DNA of 64,000 bases from Cololabis saira (taxonomy: Eukaryota > Chordata > Actinopteri > Beloniformes > Belonidae): the NCBI RefSeq assembly GCF_033807715.1, contig NC_084597.1:10044843-10108842 (forward strand), read 5' to 3'. The position numbers and the translations under genes were made by a program. The notes beneath the pieces are model-generated. The model was not told the DNA's origin. It saw only the letters and a program-made list of their open reading frames with translations, and ran no database searches. Of this stretch, positions 37,533 through 51,400 are shown one piece after another. Numbering within the stretch: the stretch's first letter is position 1; each line of letters opens with the position of its first letter.

Positions 37533-38163
37533 CAGTACTGGAGTTGAGGGGGGATGAGGGGGGATGGCATCCCCCCTGAAATAAAAACGGTCAAAATCAT
37601 CCCCCCTGTAAAACTGCCATCCCCCCTTTCCATCCCTTATGTCATTTCATCAATGAATGTGGTTTTACTGCTATTTCAACATTTAGAGTAATCACCAGAA
37701 AAATAACTTATTTGACAATTTTCATGTGTTTCAAGTAAATTTTCACTTGGAATCAGTAGAAAAATCTGCCAGTGGGACAAGATTTATCTTCTCATTACAA
37801 GCAATAAAAATATTGTTCCACTGGCAGATTTTTCTACTTATTTCAAGTGAAAATCTACTTGAAACATGTGAAAATTGTTGTTTTTTCCAGTGATGAGTCT
37901 TGTTTTAAGTGTAATAAGATTTTTTTTTACTAAAATGAGACATTTTAACTAGAAACTAAATTTGACTTATCCTGTGAAGGACAGAGGCATATTGATAAGT
38001 TCAGAAAACTGCTGCTATGTCATTCCTGCAATATTTCTGCAGGTGTTTTGGTCAGTGCTATTATTTGTAATATATTATATTATTTGTATTCAGCACAAAT
38101 TATCTGTCCCCATATGATAAAATCCACCACCCCCCCTGACTTTTTTTTACAACTCGAGTACTG
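37533..38163. mobile_element. hAT element immediately upstream of scarb2
   Basis: Ends are CAGTACTGGAGTTG and, inverted, CAGTACTCGAGTTG. The 8-bp duplication AGTTTACT lies at 37525-37532 and 38164-38171. Runs of GGGGGG and CCCCCC lie near both ends. It is 631 bp and nonautonomous. Confidence 0.9.
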
Positions 38164-38737
38164 AGTTTACTTTCCCATGTTATTACTAGAAGTTGAGTGC
38201 TATTAGGTTTGAGGTTATTATTGGTCGCAGAGAGGGGAGAGGTGCGTTCGTGTACACACACACACACCCGGCGAATCCTCGTCCTACTCAGGACACGCGG
38301 ACAGAACCAATCAGAGCTCTCCTCGTGTGGAGGTGGGAGAGGCATTACACCCCCCCTACAAATACTCCGTGGTACATTTCTCATTGTCATGCGCTTTTCG
38401 GGGTCACACCTTCAGACTATCAGACAGGGACTAGCGAACAATCGTTTCATTTTTCTATTTACAAGTCACACGTCTCAGCGGCTCAGAGTCACTAAGAAAA
38501 ATACAGAAGGACCTTAAACGCATCTCACCGTTACTTGGTTGGAACGTGGGATAAAGTCGAAAAACTCTGCAGAAAGTTTTATTATTAATATTATTATTAT
38601 TATTACTATTATTTTTATTATTATTTTTACTTTTTAGGGAAAAAAAACAACAATATACCAGAGGGGAATCGAAGTCGGGGCACCTGTCTCACAGCTGAGC
38701 GTCCAAGAGTCTCATCCGCGGATAAACACCTGCAAAC
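38164..38737 (+). promoter_or_regulatory. scarb2: Probable scarb2 promoter and 5' UTR
   Basis: Lies directly upstream of the scarb2 start codon. A CCAAT box in good NF-Y context (AACCAATCAGA) is at 38305-38315, and a weak TATA-like TACAAATA is at 38357-38364. If transcription starts soon after that, the 5' UTR is about 350 nt. It could include a 43-codon upstream open frame from the ATG at 38389. The transcription start cannot be fixed from sequence. Confidence 0.5.
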
Positions 38738-38860
38738 ATGACAAGGAGGCCCTACGCAATTTACGCGGTCGGTGTGGTCTGCGCCTCCCTGCTCGTCGTT
38801 GGCATCAGCTTGTTTGTGGGTCAAGTTTTTCACACTTTAATGGACAACCGCCTGAAGAAG
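38738..38860 (+). CDS. scarb2: scarb2 exon 1 (coding part)
   Basis: Forty-one codons from an ATG with A at -3, ending in CTGAAGAAG before GTAAAC; phase 0. It encodes MTRRPYAIYAVG, the membrane anchor, and the first luminal residues. Intron 1 is 18,105 bp. Confidence 0.92.
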
Positions 38861-40358
38861 GTAAACTTCAGTCTTCAAAAACTTTGTTGAACATGTATTT
38901 TGAGGGGGAGGCTTGGCGGATGTGGCCCGTGCTGCTCTCCTCTTGAATGAATTGCTGTGCAGAAGATGCGTCTATTCAGAAACGTGGGAAACACTACAAT
39001 GACCGGATTGTGTGAACCTCGGTCATTTACAGATCCTCTACTGTTTGCAGGCTGTTTATGATGACTGCATTGATGTCATATCTTTAGAGCAGTGCAGTAG
39101 CAGTCATAACATTCAGCTTATCCACGTCGGGAAAGTTGGATTTTAACTATACATTTTTCATCTTAAACTTATCACTTATTGATTACATAATTAGGAAATG
39201 AAAAAAGGGTAGAAAATTATCACAAAATTACAAAGCTTATTACACATTACGTTATTTTCTCAATGTAAATTGTATAAGAAAATGAAACAATCATCTTTTG
39301 TCAATAGAATCTAACCTATGGAGCAGCAAATCATTTCAGCTCTACTTGGCACATTGTGGAAGTGCAGTGACATTTAAAACAAAATTCATGACTCAAAAAT
39401 GCGTAGTGATGCAAAACTTAAATAACACATCTCAGCAGAAGAATCTGTGTACCATCGAGCAACACAGTGGCTAATTGTGTCTTGTGTTGAAGATACACTT
39501 GATGAGTTGCGTGTGTTTCCTCCATAAAGTTTTAGTGATAAGTGGACGTGTAATTGATGGGCTAATGTGATTTCAGTAGCCACTACAATGCAATCAGCAC
39601 TTTCTCTTCCCTAGAGTGACACATTTAAGTCACAGTCCCTGTTTATTTGGCGTGCACTAAAAGTAGCAAGCAGGAAGCCCTTTTCATCACATTATAGTTT
39701 TAAAGGAAGTCTTAATTTGCAATTGGTTCTTGACATTATTTAGGCTGCCAAGAAGGGCTGGGTTGGGCTGTGGTTTTATTTGTACTGGCTGTTATATTTT
39801 ACACATATTAAAGTTAAACTGTGGATTTTCTATTAATGTCTAATTGAGAATCATGAGTTTTGACTTAATAACAATAGGTGGCCACGCAGATTTTTAAAAC
39901 TTTGCCTAACAGCAATTGCTCACCACAGTTCATGGTTTGTAAGAAATAAGCTGTCTTCAGCGTAATTCATTTTAAATTTTATTTGAGAATGTAGAAAACA
40001 TTCACACACATTCAACACAAACAATATTAAAAGGTAGGGTGAGCCGTTCTTCATGATTTGTAAAACTTTTTGCTGAACAGATCATAACAAATGTTCAGCC
40101 AATCACAGCCAGGCAGTGGGTTTGTGCCTGTGCACATGCAGTCGGGGAGAGGCTTGCTAGAGCAGGATGGGGCTTGTTTTCTTTTCTTGGAGAGCACTGA
40201 AGGAGGATATTTTGATGATGTTTTGTTCAAGTATCAACAGAGAATATGTAATCCACAAATCGCTTACCTTGTTGTCTGTAACAACAATAAGGCAGTGGTT
40301 GTCAACCTTTTTGAGTCGCGACCCCCGATTTATCATGCATTGCTCTCCGAGACCCCTC

Positions 40359-40443
<85 letters not shown>

Positions 40444-42444
40444 GCACACTACGCATGATGGATAAAGCACGTCAGCGATGCTGAAACAACGCCTGATCTA
40501 AACGCCTTATACATGGCATTTACATAATCAGACAAGCACTTATGATATGAACTCGCTTCAGCTATCAGTTTCTTTATCATTTTATTCTGAAAAACTTTGG
40601 GATTTTTTGACAGACATGAAGCAGCATCAAGAAGCTAACTTTCCGACCGACAGTGGTCACAACATCCCATCATTCTGCGGTTAAAATCTACCTGAACAAA
40701 TAACGAAAACTTAATTTTCTTTTTAATGAAATAAAACGATAACAGTGCATGCTAAACTTTAACACCCCCCCCATGTTTAATTTTAAATACCTATGTTTCT
40801 GAGAGCTTAAACATAAAAAAATTATAAAAGCGATTGGTTTATTAATCAAGCTGCTGTGTTTTGACGTAGTGTAGTCTAGTTACAGCCGACAGTAACTGGT
40901 TTTTAGTAATAAAATGCCTGTTTTTGACCAACCGCTTGGCGTCCTCCTAACGTACATACATTTTGTGCATTTATATTTTCCAAAATGATTAGGCGACCCC
41001 CAGAAATCATCTGGCCACCCCAATTGAGGTCGGGACCCCAAGGTTGAGAATGGCAGCAATAAGGCAAAATGCATTGGACATTATTCATTTATTCTACCAA
41101 AAAGTAAATCTAGTACAACCATCTAGTATTTCTTATGCCATTTAGCGAGGAGAGCGATACTAAGCGATCAGCAGACAATGAGTTTGAAGACAAATTGAGT
41201 AACTTTCACTTTCCTGAGGACAATGTCTGTATTATTTCATGAAAAGCTTCAGTTCTGTCTCAAGCAAAGCACCCCCAAAAAATGATGCTGCCCCCCTCTA
41301 AATCATGGTTGGGATGGTATTATGAGGCTTGTACTTCCCCCTTTTTCCTCCAAACAAAGCAAATGTCCCTATGACCAAAGAGTTCAAATTTAGCCTCAAT
41401 AGACGTTAAGTAGGGCTGGGCGATTTTGGACAAAAATAAAATCCAGATTTTTTTCTCTGAAAACCCGATTTTCGATTTCGATTTTGATTTTTTTGGTAAA
41501 ACTACAAAAGACAATGGAATAAATTGTTTAAAATATTTTATTTTTATTTTTAAAGAAAAATAGCAAACAAATTTCCCTATTGGGAATGAAGTGCAATTGA
41601 AAGATACTGTAAATCCTCCTTGAGTTTAGTAAAGTGACAACATTTACAATTTTCTTGACCAAACAAAGATGACTAGACGAGCTCTGTCTGTAATGCACCC
41701 AGCTGCAAAAAAGGAAAATCGATTTTCCGATTTTCCTTTTTTAACATCGATTTTGATTAATAAATCCGATTTAGATTTAAAATCGATTAATCGCACAGCC
41801 CTAACGTTAAGACATATTTCTCTAAGGACCAGGACACACCAACCCGACACCAATTGGAGCGTACGTTGAGGTGTAATACGTCCCCATAACTGCTAGCGGC
41901 ACTAATCTGTGTAGTGTCTGTCAGATTCAGATTCAGATTCAGAAAAACTTTATTTATCCCCGAGGGGCAATTGCAAGAACAACTGTGATCACTGTTTATC
42001 TAGTATGTTAACCATCGTCATTGATCACTGATTCGCTAGTCAATTCACTACAATGCTCCTTCTTCTCTGAGTCGCAGAGGCCATCTCCTTCCTGAGTTGT
42101 AAGATCATAGTGTGGTCCCCATCCTGTTTATGCTTAAATATTATTGTTTAAGCGGATGAGCATGGGACCTTCGGGCATCTGGAAGTTGTATCCATGAACC
42201 AGACCTGTGAAGTTTGGTTGCTCACATAATGTCATGTGATGACCATTGTGTGTTTGAATGTCTTAAATTGGATCCACAGGTGTCTCTCCAATACTTTAAT
42301 GATGTCATGGTCATGATGTCAGTTAGTGTAATGGAGTGAATAGTTGGTTACATTAGCCTATGAGAATCCTCCAATGCTTTAGTTGTTAATTTGTGAGAAG
42401 GTAGTGATTTGATTGGTTCTTTATGGTTAGAGATGAGAATTGAG

Positions 42445-42495
<51 letters not shown>

Positions 42496-42636
42496 GTGAA
42501 GTGTATGCATGTGTATATTATGTTTATGTATATGTTTATATATACGTGAAGTAGGGGTGGGCAAAAATATCAATATGGCAATATATCGCGATACTTTTCC
42601 AGCCGATTCAATATCGATATTCAAAATTTGAATATC

Positions 42637-42669
<33 letters not shown>

Positions 42670-45600
42670 CCCCGATTTTTTTCCCATTATATCACCCAGT
42701 GCTCCTACCTAAGTGACAGTCCTGGGCATTGCCACTCTCTACCAACCCTGGGCGGGCCCTGCACTGAGCTCAGGTTTTATTTCACGTTTTATTTCATTTT
42801 ATAATTAATTTTTTATATAACACAATTGCCTGTCCTTAAAAAATTAAAAATAATGGACAGAGGTTTATTTATTTATGGATTTATATCTATACTGACTGAT
42901 CACTGTGCCTGTCCTTGGTTTTAGTACCCATCTTTCTTCTGTTTATTATCATTTGCCACATAATTTAAGCAACCTCATACTAAATTTAATGTTAATTTCA
43001 TATGATGTAAATAATATGAAAAACATATACAAATATGTTGTAACTTTAGCTTGTATAGTTATAATAAAACATTGTTTTGACTCAGTTTGTCCCATGAATT
43101 GTCACTATAATCTGATGAACGTGCAACTCGGATTTTAAGATCCATCACTATCATCTGATGTGCATATATACAAATTGGATTTTAAGATGTGTAATGCATT
43201 TTTAAATTTTTCGGTGAACTATGTAGAATATAATAATCGGGATATCGCATAATCGGGATATCGCAATGTGTATCGTATCGTGGCTCAAGTATCGTGATGC
43301 GTATCGTATCGTGAGGTCCTTCCCAATACCCACCCCTAACGTGAAGTAATCTATATGTATTTGCATGTTTATATAATATACATATCCATATTATATTCCT
43401 ATTTATATTATGTATATGTCATTATATGTCATTTATATATGTCAACACTACCCCCACTTTCTTTCCTACATTTTCACGTTCCACCTTCGGTTATCTTTGT
43501 CTTCTTTGGCAGAGCTTTTAAAATTCTTTTTAATTTTTTCCTTTCTCTCGAAGGACCAATAAAATATGGTAGACTGTCAAGCGGGCTGGTGAAGGAACAC
43601 ACTCACGCACACCCATGCACAAACACACAAAAAAAGACCTCTACTACAAGATTAAAATGCATATAAAAATTCTGATAGATTATATAGATGATAGTCTATC
43701 AAGGAGAATGCTGTGTGAGATGGTGTCGAATGCTGCGGTCAGATCCAGTAGTGTGAGTATGGAAAGACACTGTCTTTGTGCCGAGGTGTAGGACGGAAAC
43801 TGGACTGGGATTGTTCATAGAGGTTAGATTTTTTTTGTGAAGAATTTCGGAAGGAAAGGGTAGATTACTGATGGGACGAAGGTTATTAAAATTATTGGAA
43901 ACTGCCAGGTTTCCTTCAACGTGGGAGTCGGCAGCTGATTTATGGAAGGATGGAACAATAGCGGGCATAAGGAAGGAATGGATCGTTGCTGTCATTAGGG
44001 CAATAAGGAAAGGGAGAATATTCTGATTTCAAGATAAGCTTTGTAATGTCATTACCTGTTGGGAGTGAGAAGGCTGAAAGTGAGGAAGAGAAGGGAACAG
44101 AGAAAACTGTGAGGAATTAGGGGTTGTATTGGCCACCTATTAGGGCTGGGCGATATATCGAGATTTTAATATATATCGATACATTTTCAAACGCGATATG
44201 GTACGAGACAATATCGTTTATATCGATTAAAAAAAAAAAAAAAATTTTGATTTTGATATAGCTTTTTTTGTGACAAATTGACTTGAATGTTTTATTTGAG
44301 ATTTGCACAAATGTTTTGTTATTTGCACAACTGTCAACCTCAGTGGAAAAGTCTGCCTGTTACTGTCTACATTGTATTAATTGTACAGTGTATTTTAATT
44401 TAATTGTTATGCAGGAAAGGGATATTTGTTTTATTTTATTCAAGAAGCATTTTTATTCTATATATGCAGGCAGTTTATTTTTATTTCATTTGTTTTATAC
44501 ATTTTGATATTGTGCAGATCTCTGTTAATAAAGGTACCTGTGTGACATTTGGCTAGACATTGTATTAAAACTGACTGTTTTTTTAAGGGTTTGCCTCAGA
44601 AAAAAATGAAACTAACAGAGATGCTAACAGAGATGCTATGCTATAATGCTTTGGGGGAAACCCCAATTATGGCACAGAAAAAATATCGAGATATATATCA
44701 AGTATCGCCATTCAGCTAGAAAATATCAAGATATGACTTTTGGTCCATATCGCCCAGCCCTAATATTTATATATATATAGTATGTATGCATGTGTATATT
44801 ATGTTTATGTATATGTTTATATATACGTGAAGTAATCTATATATATTTACACGTTTATATAATATACATATCCATATTATATTCCTATTTATATTATGTA
44901 TATGTCATTATATGTCATTTATATATATCAACACTACCCCCACTTTCTTTCCTACCTTTTCCCGTTCCACCGTCGGTTATCTTTGTCTTCTTTGGCAGAG
45001 CTTTTTAAATTCTTTTTCATTTTTTCCTTTCTCTCGAAGGACCAATAAAATATGGTAGACTGTCAAGCGGGCTGGTGAAGGATCACACTCACGCACACCC
45101 ATGCACAAACACACAAAAAAAGACCTCTACTACAAGATTAAAATGCATATAAAAATTCTGATGGATGATATAGATGATAGTCTATCAAGGAGAGTGCTGT
45201 GTGAGATGGTGTTGAACGCTGCGGTCAGATCCAGTGGTGTGAGTATGGAAAGACGCTGTCTTTGTGCCGAGGTGAGGACGGAAACTGGACTGGGATTGTT
45301 CATAGAGGTTAGATTTTTTTTGTGAAGAATTTCGGAAGGAAAGGGTAGATTACTGATGGGACGAAGGTTATTAAAATTATTGGAAACTGCCAGGTTTCCT
45401 TCAACGTGGGAGTCGGCAGCTGATTTATGGAAGGATGGAACAATAGCGGGCATAAGGAAGGAATGGATCGTTGCTGTCATTAGGGCAATAAGGAAAGGGA
45501 GAATATTCTGATTTCAAGATAAGCTTTGTAATGTCATTACCTGTTGGGAGTGAGAAGGCTGAAAGTGAAGAAGAGAAGGGAACAGAGAAAACTGTGAGGA

Positions 45601-48360
45601 ATTAGGGGTTGTATTGGCCACCTATTGATGGATACTATCCATTCTAGAAGTGAAGGAAAACATTAAATGATTGCAACATGAGGCTGAATTAGGGCTGGGC
45701 GATATGGACCAAAAGTCATATCTCGATATTTTCTAGCTAAATGGCGATACTCCATATATATATCTCGATATTTTTTCTGTGCCTTAATTGGGGTTTCCCC
45801 CAAAGCATTATAGCATAGCATATCTGTTAGCTTCATTTTTTTCTGAGGCAAACCCTTAAAAAAACAGTCAGTTTTAATACAAAGCCTCGTGCCAAATGTC
45901 ACACAGGTACCTTTATTAACAGAGGTCTGCACAATATCAAAATGTATAAAACAAATGAAATAAAAATAAACTGCCTGCATATATAGAATAAAAATGCTTC
46001 TTGAATAAAATAAAACAAATATCCCTTTCCTGCATAACAATTAAATTAAAATACACTGTGCAATTAATACAATGTAGACAGTAACAGGCAGACTTTTCCA
46101 CTGAGGTTGACAGTTGTGCAAATAACAAAACATTTTTGCAAATCTCAAATAAAACATTCAAGTCAATTTGTCACAAAATAAGCTATATCAAAATCATTAA
46201 AAAAAAAATGTAAAAAAAAAAAAAGTATTTATTTTTTTTTAAATCGATATAAACGATATTGTCTCGTACCATATCGTGTTTGAAAATATATCGATATATA
46301 TTAAAATCTCGATATATCGACCAGCCCTAGGCTGAATGCAGATGTAGTGAGTTATGAGGCCGAAGTAATCTGTTAACTCTGACAAACAGGACGCTGGGGT
46401 TTCCATCGTCAGCGCTATTGAGTCCAGATTAATAAGAAGTAAACATAGTGCTGAATAAGTGCAGTTGAGAGAGTCGGTAGGTGTGGGTTAGAAAGTTATA
46501 AAAAATAAAGTGCTTGAGGAGAGGGTTTTTTCAGAGGTTCTTGAAAATAACACGTGCGATTGTCTTTTATGTTCAGAGATGACTTTGATTTATACATTTT
46601 CAGTGGTGCTTTCCCTGAAAGTTCATGTTACTGTGGTAACAGTACTGACATGAAAATACTGGCACATCTGTCTCTATATTTTTGAACAGCCTCGCTTTCC
46701 ATAAGATGTATCACATTGCTTTTTCTAAGAGGCTTAGTATTGACTCCAGAGGTTAAGGAAACCATTCACAAGACTTTCAATTGTTTAGTCATAATGTGGC
46801 AAATAATAATGTCTTTATTTGTATAGAAGTTTATGACCATATTCTTTATAAGCAAGCAGCCAGAAGCTGTTAATAAGATTGTCCTGGCAGGATTTTTGTT
46901 GTGATCCCAGAGCTCTCTCAGGATCATTTAGTGCAATCACACTATTTCGAGTCTTTACTTAGAGCAAATAATTTCCCCCCAGATGGAGAAACATCAAAGT
47001 TAAGCCAACAGAGAAAAAACAAGGAATTTAAAAGATTGTTATCCCTTGTTAAACAATCATATTTGCAAGTCATTACCTCGACGACAAGGGTGTTTGGCAT
47101 GGATTTAACCTCTTTATTTAGTGCTTGTTGTAGGTTAACCACAAAGTGTTCAACACGGCAAGCAGAATATGAAATTGTGAAGAAATTATGGGGAGTTTTC
47201 AGTTGTGTAGGGGCGGGAAAAGTACTGTGGTCAGCTTAATATAGTGATAAGGATATAGATGTTGGCCTTTCCCAGTTAAATCTGCTGTATGCAACAAAAT
47301 AGTAGTGAATAAACCAAAAATGTTAAGTCGATGAGCTGTAAATGTAGTGGCTTCAGGGACCCTGCACTCAAATAAAATCCTTTTTATTGTAGATACTAAA
47401 GGTTTTGTAAATCATACACTAATTTAAACCTCTAAAAGTTATTTTTTTGTGAACTTGTCTACGCAGACAGGCTTGTATTTCTTTTTTATTTTATTTTAAA
47501 AAGTTCAACTTGTCAAGTAGTTATTTCAGTAGATAGAGAAGTCAGATGCAGTAAAATATAAAAATATATGTGGGCGTGACGCGCTGGCTTAGATGTCACA
47601 TTCCTATAAGCAGCTATTTGTCTCCCAGCCTGACAGTAATATATATGTCAGCTGTATCAGGTTACAGCTACACACCAGTTGTCCCACTATGAAGGATCTC
47701 TTAGTTATTCTTGTAAACTAGGCAATAGACTCTCCTTGTATGCTAAGCCTCTTTCATACACCTCAGTTTATTGGGAAACGGGATTGGCAACCTCTCAGAA
47801 CCCATGTGAGGCAGTCAGGTCCAGTATGTAATGACCCTCTTACGAGGCAAAAGAAAACAAAAACGGGTTAACTGCAAGTCCACATGGACTAGAAGAGACA
47901 AAGCAGCTGGATTTCCCTCACTGACGAGCTTCGATTAGGACTGGACCACAGATTTATTTGAACAGTTTTGAAACAAGAGTCGTGAATTATTTCTGAAAGT
48001 ATATTGTTAACTTAGCTTAACAGCTGGCCCGAGAGTGGTTAGGGCAACATTATCTCAGCTGCTGAGTGCCCACTTAAGCTGGGCATACACTGTGCGATAT
48101 TTTAAATCGTATGAGACAGCCCCATCTCACACTGCACGACTAGATCGCAGAGTTCAAAAGTTTAGAGCCCACGATTTATGGTCTCACACTGTACGACCTG
48201 ATGCTCTGATGCGACCCGTCTGCTCACACTATACGATCATAATCTTCACGTCAGACTTCTGTGTACTGGAACTCGAGGCCGGTTTTGGGGCAGCTGTTCC
48301 AACCCAAACGTGCATCCTGCCCACCTGATCAAAGGTTATGGGATCCTTTATTTTTTTTAA

Positions 48361-48434
<74 letters not shown>

Positions 48435-51400
48435 GGTATATTAAAAAAATCCCAAAATATCTGTACCGTTTCTGATTGGGTGGGCACTGTGCATCATTTT
48501 TTGACACAACAAAGAACGCATACCGCAAAAGTTGTGTCTCGGCGGAGGAACCCGACATCCCAGCAAAATGAGAAGAGAAAAAAGAGTTGTTCCGAACAGC
48601 AGACAGCGCACACACTGAAGGCTGATTTATGGTTCCGCGTTACACCAACGCAGAGCCTACGGCGTAGGGTACGCGGCGACCCGCACCGTACGTGGAAATG
48701 CGGTCTTTTTTTGCTATTAAAACATGATTTGTAATGTGAATTTGCAAAACTTAAACTACAAATAATAGTTTTTGACGTGACATCAGAGATTGCGCATGCT
48801 CTCTGCGAAAGGATGAGGCAAATCGGGTCGTAGCTGCTTCAACTGTGCGATTCCTTCACGAGGAGCGACCAGGATTTCAAACATGCTTGATTTTCTTGCG
48901 ACCTCACGATTTGTGATCGGGAGCTCGTCATGAGGTGTTAATCTCTCGTCGTTACCCCACGTACACTGCACGAGGCACGAGCAACGATTGGGTCAAAATC
49001 GGGCCCGATCAAAAAAAAGTCGCACGACTGGAAAATCGGCTCAAAACGAGCCGATAATCGCACAGTGTATGCCCGGCTTTAGTCAACGAGGAAAAAATGT
49101 TGAAGGCTGATGTGAATATGATTTGAGACAGACATGATTATATGTTTAATCAGGACGCTGTCACCATGACACATGTGGACTTGAATGACGTTGAGGTTGA
49201 CAGACAGGCCCCTACTTTACAAATCCCTGGATAAACCTGACCTGATTTATGCTTATGCGTAGCAGATATGCATGATGGGTATGCGCAGCCTACCCTATAT
49301 GCATTGTAGTTGGGCTATGCGGACGTCGGGCTATGCAGAGCTCTGCGGATGGGGGTTTGTGTCAACGGAAAGCCTCGGCATCGTGACGGTGTCAATTTGA
49401 CGGAGAAGCATAAATAAAGCATGAAAGTTTAAACCTGATTTATATGCATAATGTATAAACGCCGTTGCTGGCGTTTATACTTCTGCATTATGGCTCCAAA
49501 ACATAGATTGCCGCCTACTGACAGTATATGTTTTCAAACACCAGGAAACTGGACCATGTTACACCGGTCATGAAATCACTACACTGGCTTCCAGTGAGTC
49601 AAAGGATAGAGTTTAAAATCTTACTGCTGGTCTACAAAGCACTGAATGGTCTTGGACCAAAATACATGGTTGATCTGTTAGTTCCTATGAAGCTCCCAGA
49701 CCCCTGAGGTTCATCTGGATCTGGTTTGTTGTGGTTCCCAAGAACCAGAACCAAGCAAGGTGAGGCAGCGTTCAGTTATTCTGCTCCTCACCGGTGGAAC
49801 AAACGTCCGGTAGACCTGAGGTCTGCTCCAACTGTAGATCCTTTAAATCAGGGTTAAAAACATTACTGTTTACTGAAGCGTACTCTTAAATTAAATACTT
49901 ACCTGCTGTACTCTACTGCCCTTACTTTGTAACAACTTGTGCTTTTAATTATTTTACCTCTTTTCTTATCATTAGGGCCCGAGCACTTGCAGTGCGAAGG
50001 CCCTATTGTATTTGCAGGAATTTTTATTATTATTTTCCTGACAAAAGGAAGGCCTTTTTGCCCCCCTAAACGTGCCCAAAAAGTCACCAAATTTTGCACC
50101 CAAGTCAGGCCTGGCGAAAATTTGATATTTAATGGTTTGCATTAATGGGCGTGGCAAAATGGCTCAACAGCGCCCCCTTGAAAACTTTGTGCCTCAAGCC
50201 CCACGATACGGTTTGACGTACAACCAGGAAAATCGGTACACACCTGTATCATGGGGCAACTTAAAGAAAAGTCTCTTGGCGTCATGCCCAAAACCGAACA
50301 GGATGTCGGCCATTTTGAATTAATCGTGTCATTTTTGCAAAATTTATGCCATTCCTTCGGCAGTTAATTCAGCCCGAACCGTAACGTTCCCCCAAGTGTG
50401 TTATACATCAAAATGTGCGTCTCCATCCTGTGACTACACGCATTACTTTTCTCTTTCAAAAGTGTTACCGTGCGGACGCTAGACGCCAACAAGCGCACCC
50501 CCCCTTCATCTGATTGGTCCATATTTGATAGTTCCCCAAAACGCACCAAATTTGGCATGCAAGCCAGACCTGGCGATAAATTTGATATTTCAGAGTTTGC
50601 ATTAATGGGCGTGGCAAAATGGCTCAACAGCGCCCCCCGGAAAACTTTGTGCCTCAAGCCCCACAATACGGTTTGACGTACATGCACGAAAATCGCTACA
50701 CACCTGTATCATGGCACAACTTAAAGAAAAGTCTCTTGGAGCCATGGCCGAAACCGAACAGGAAGTCGGCCACTTTGAAATCTGATTGGTCCATATTTGA
50801 TAGTTCTCCAAAAGTCACCAAATTTTGCATGCAAGACAGACTTGGCGATAAATTTGATATTTCATGGTTTGCATTAATGGGCGTGGCCTAACGGTTCAAC
50901 AGCGCCCCCTAGAATACTTTTCTCTGCCATAACTTTTGAATGGTTTGACATAGGAAGTTGTGGGTGGTGTCATGGGACTCTGTAATGAGTCCTTAAGCTT
51001 CGTTGGCCTTAATTAGCCCCTTCTTCTGGTTGTCCCGATTTTCTGCTATAACTTTGGAATGGTTTGACATAGAGAGTAGTGGGTGGTGTCATCAGATTCT
51101 TTATGGAGTCCTTGACCTTCATTGGCCTGAATTAGCCCCGCCCCTTCTTCTGATTGGTTGTCCCTTTTTTCTGCTATAACTTTTGAATGGTTTGACATAG
51201 GGAGTGGGTGGTGTCATTTCTGATATGCTTATGGGGGGCGGTGGCCGTGAGTGCGAGGGCCCGTTCATCGCTGCTTGCAGCTTTAATTTTATTTGTTATT
51301 TACTGTTTAATTGCGTTTTGCTGCTTTTAATGTGGATGTAAAGCACTTTGAATTAACTTGTGTTGAATTGTGCTATATAAATAAACTTGCCTTTCCTTGC

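Larger units (their letters stand above)
48077..49078. mobile_element. PIF/Harbinger-like element with TTA target duplication, containing a nested segment
   Basis: The 22-bp ends start AGC(T/C)GGGCATACACTGTG and differ at one base. TTA lies at 48074-48076 and 49079-49081. A 3-bp TTA duplication with such ends is typical of PIF/Harbinger. The middle (about 48350-48700) is foreign: a (TA)n array and the segment shared with 27826-28148. Confidence 0.8.

Noticed and set aside
43699..45480. Repeated 98- and 116-residue minus-strand frames
   Set aside because: They are paired only because the region is tandemly duplicated; no domain and no splice context.
44283..46161. Identical 74-residue frames at 44283-44507 and 45937-46161 as a small gene family
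   Set aside because: They are the same non-coding part of two inverted copies of one nonautonomous hAT element.
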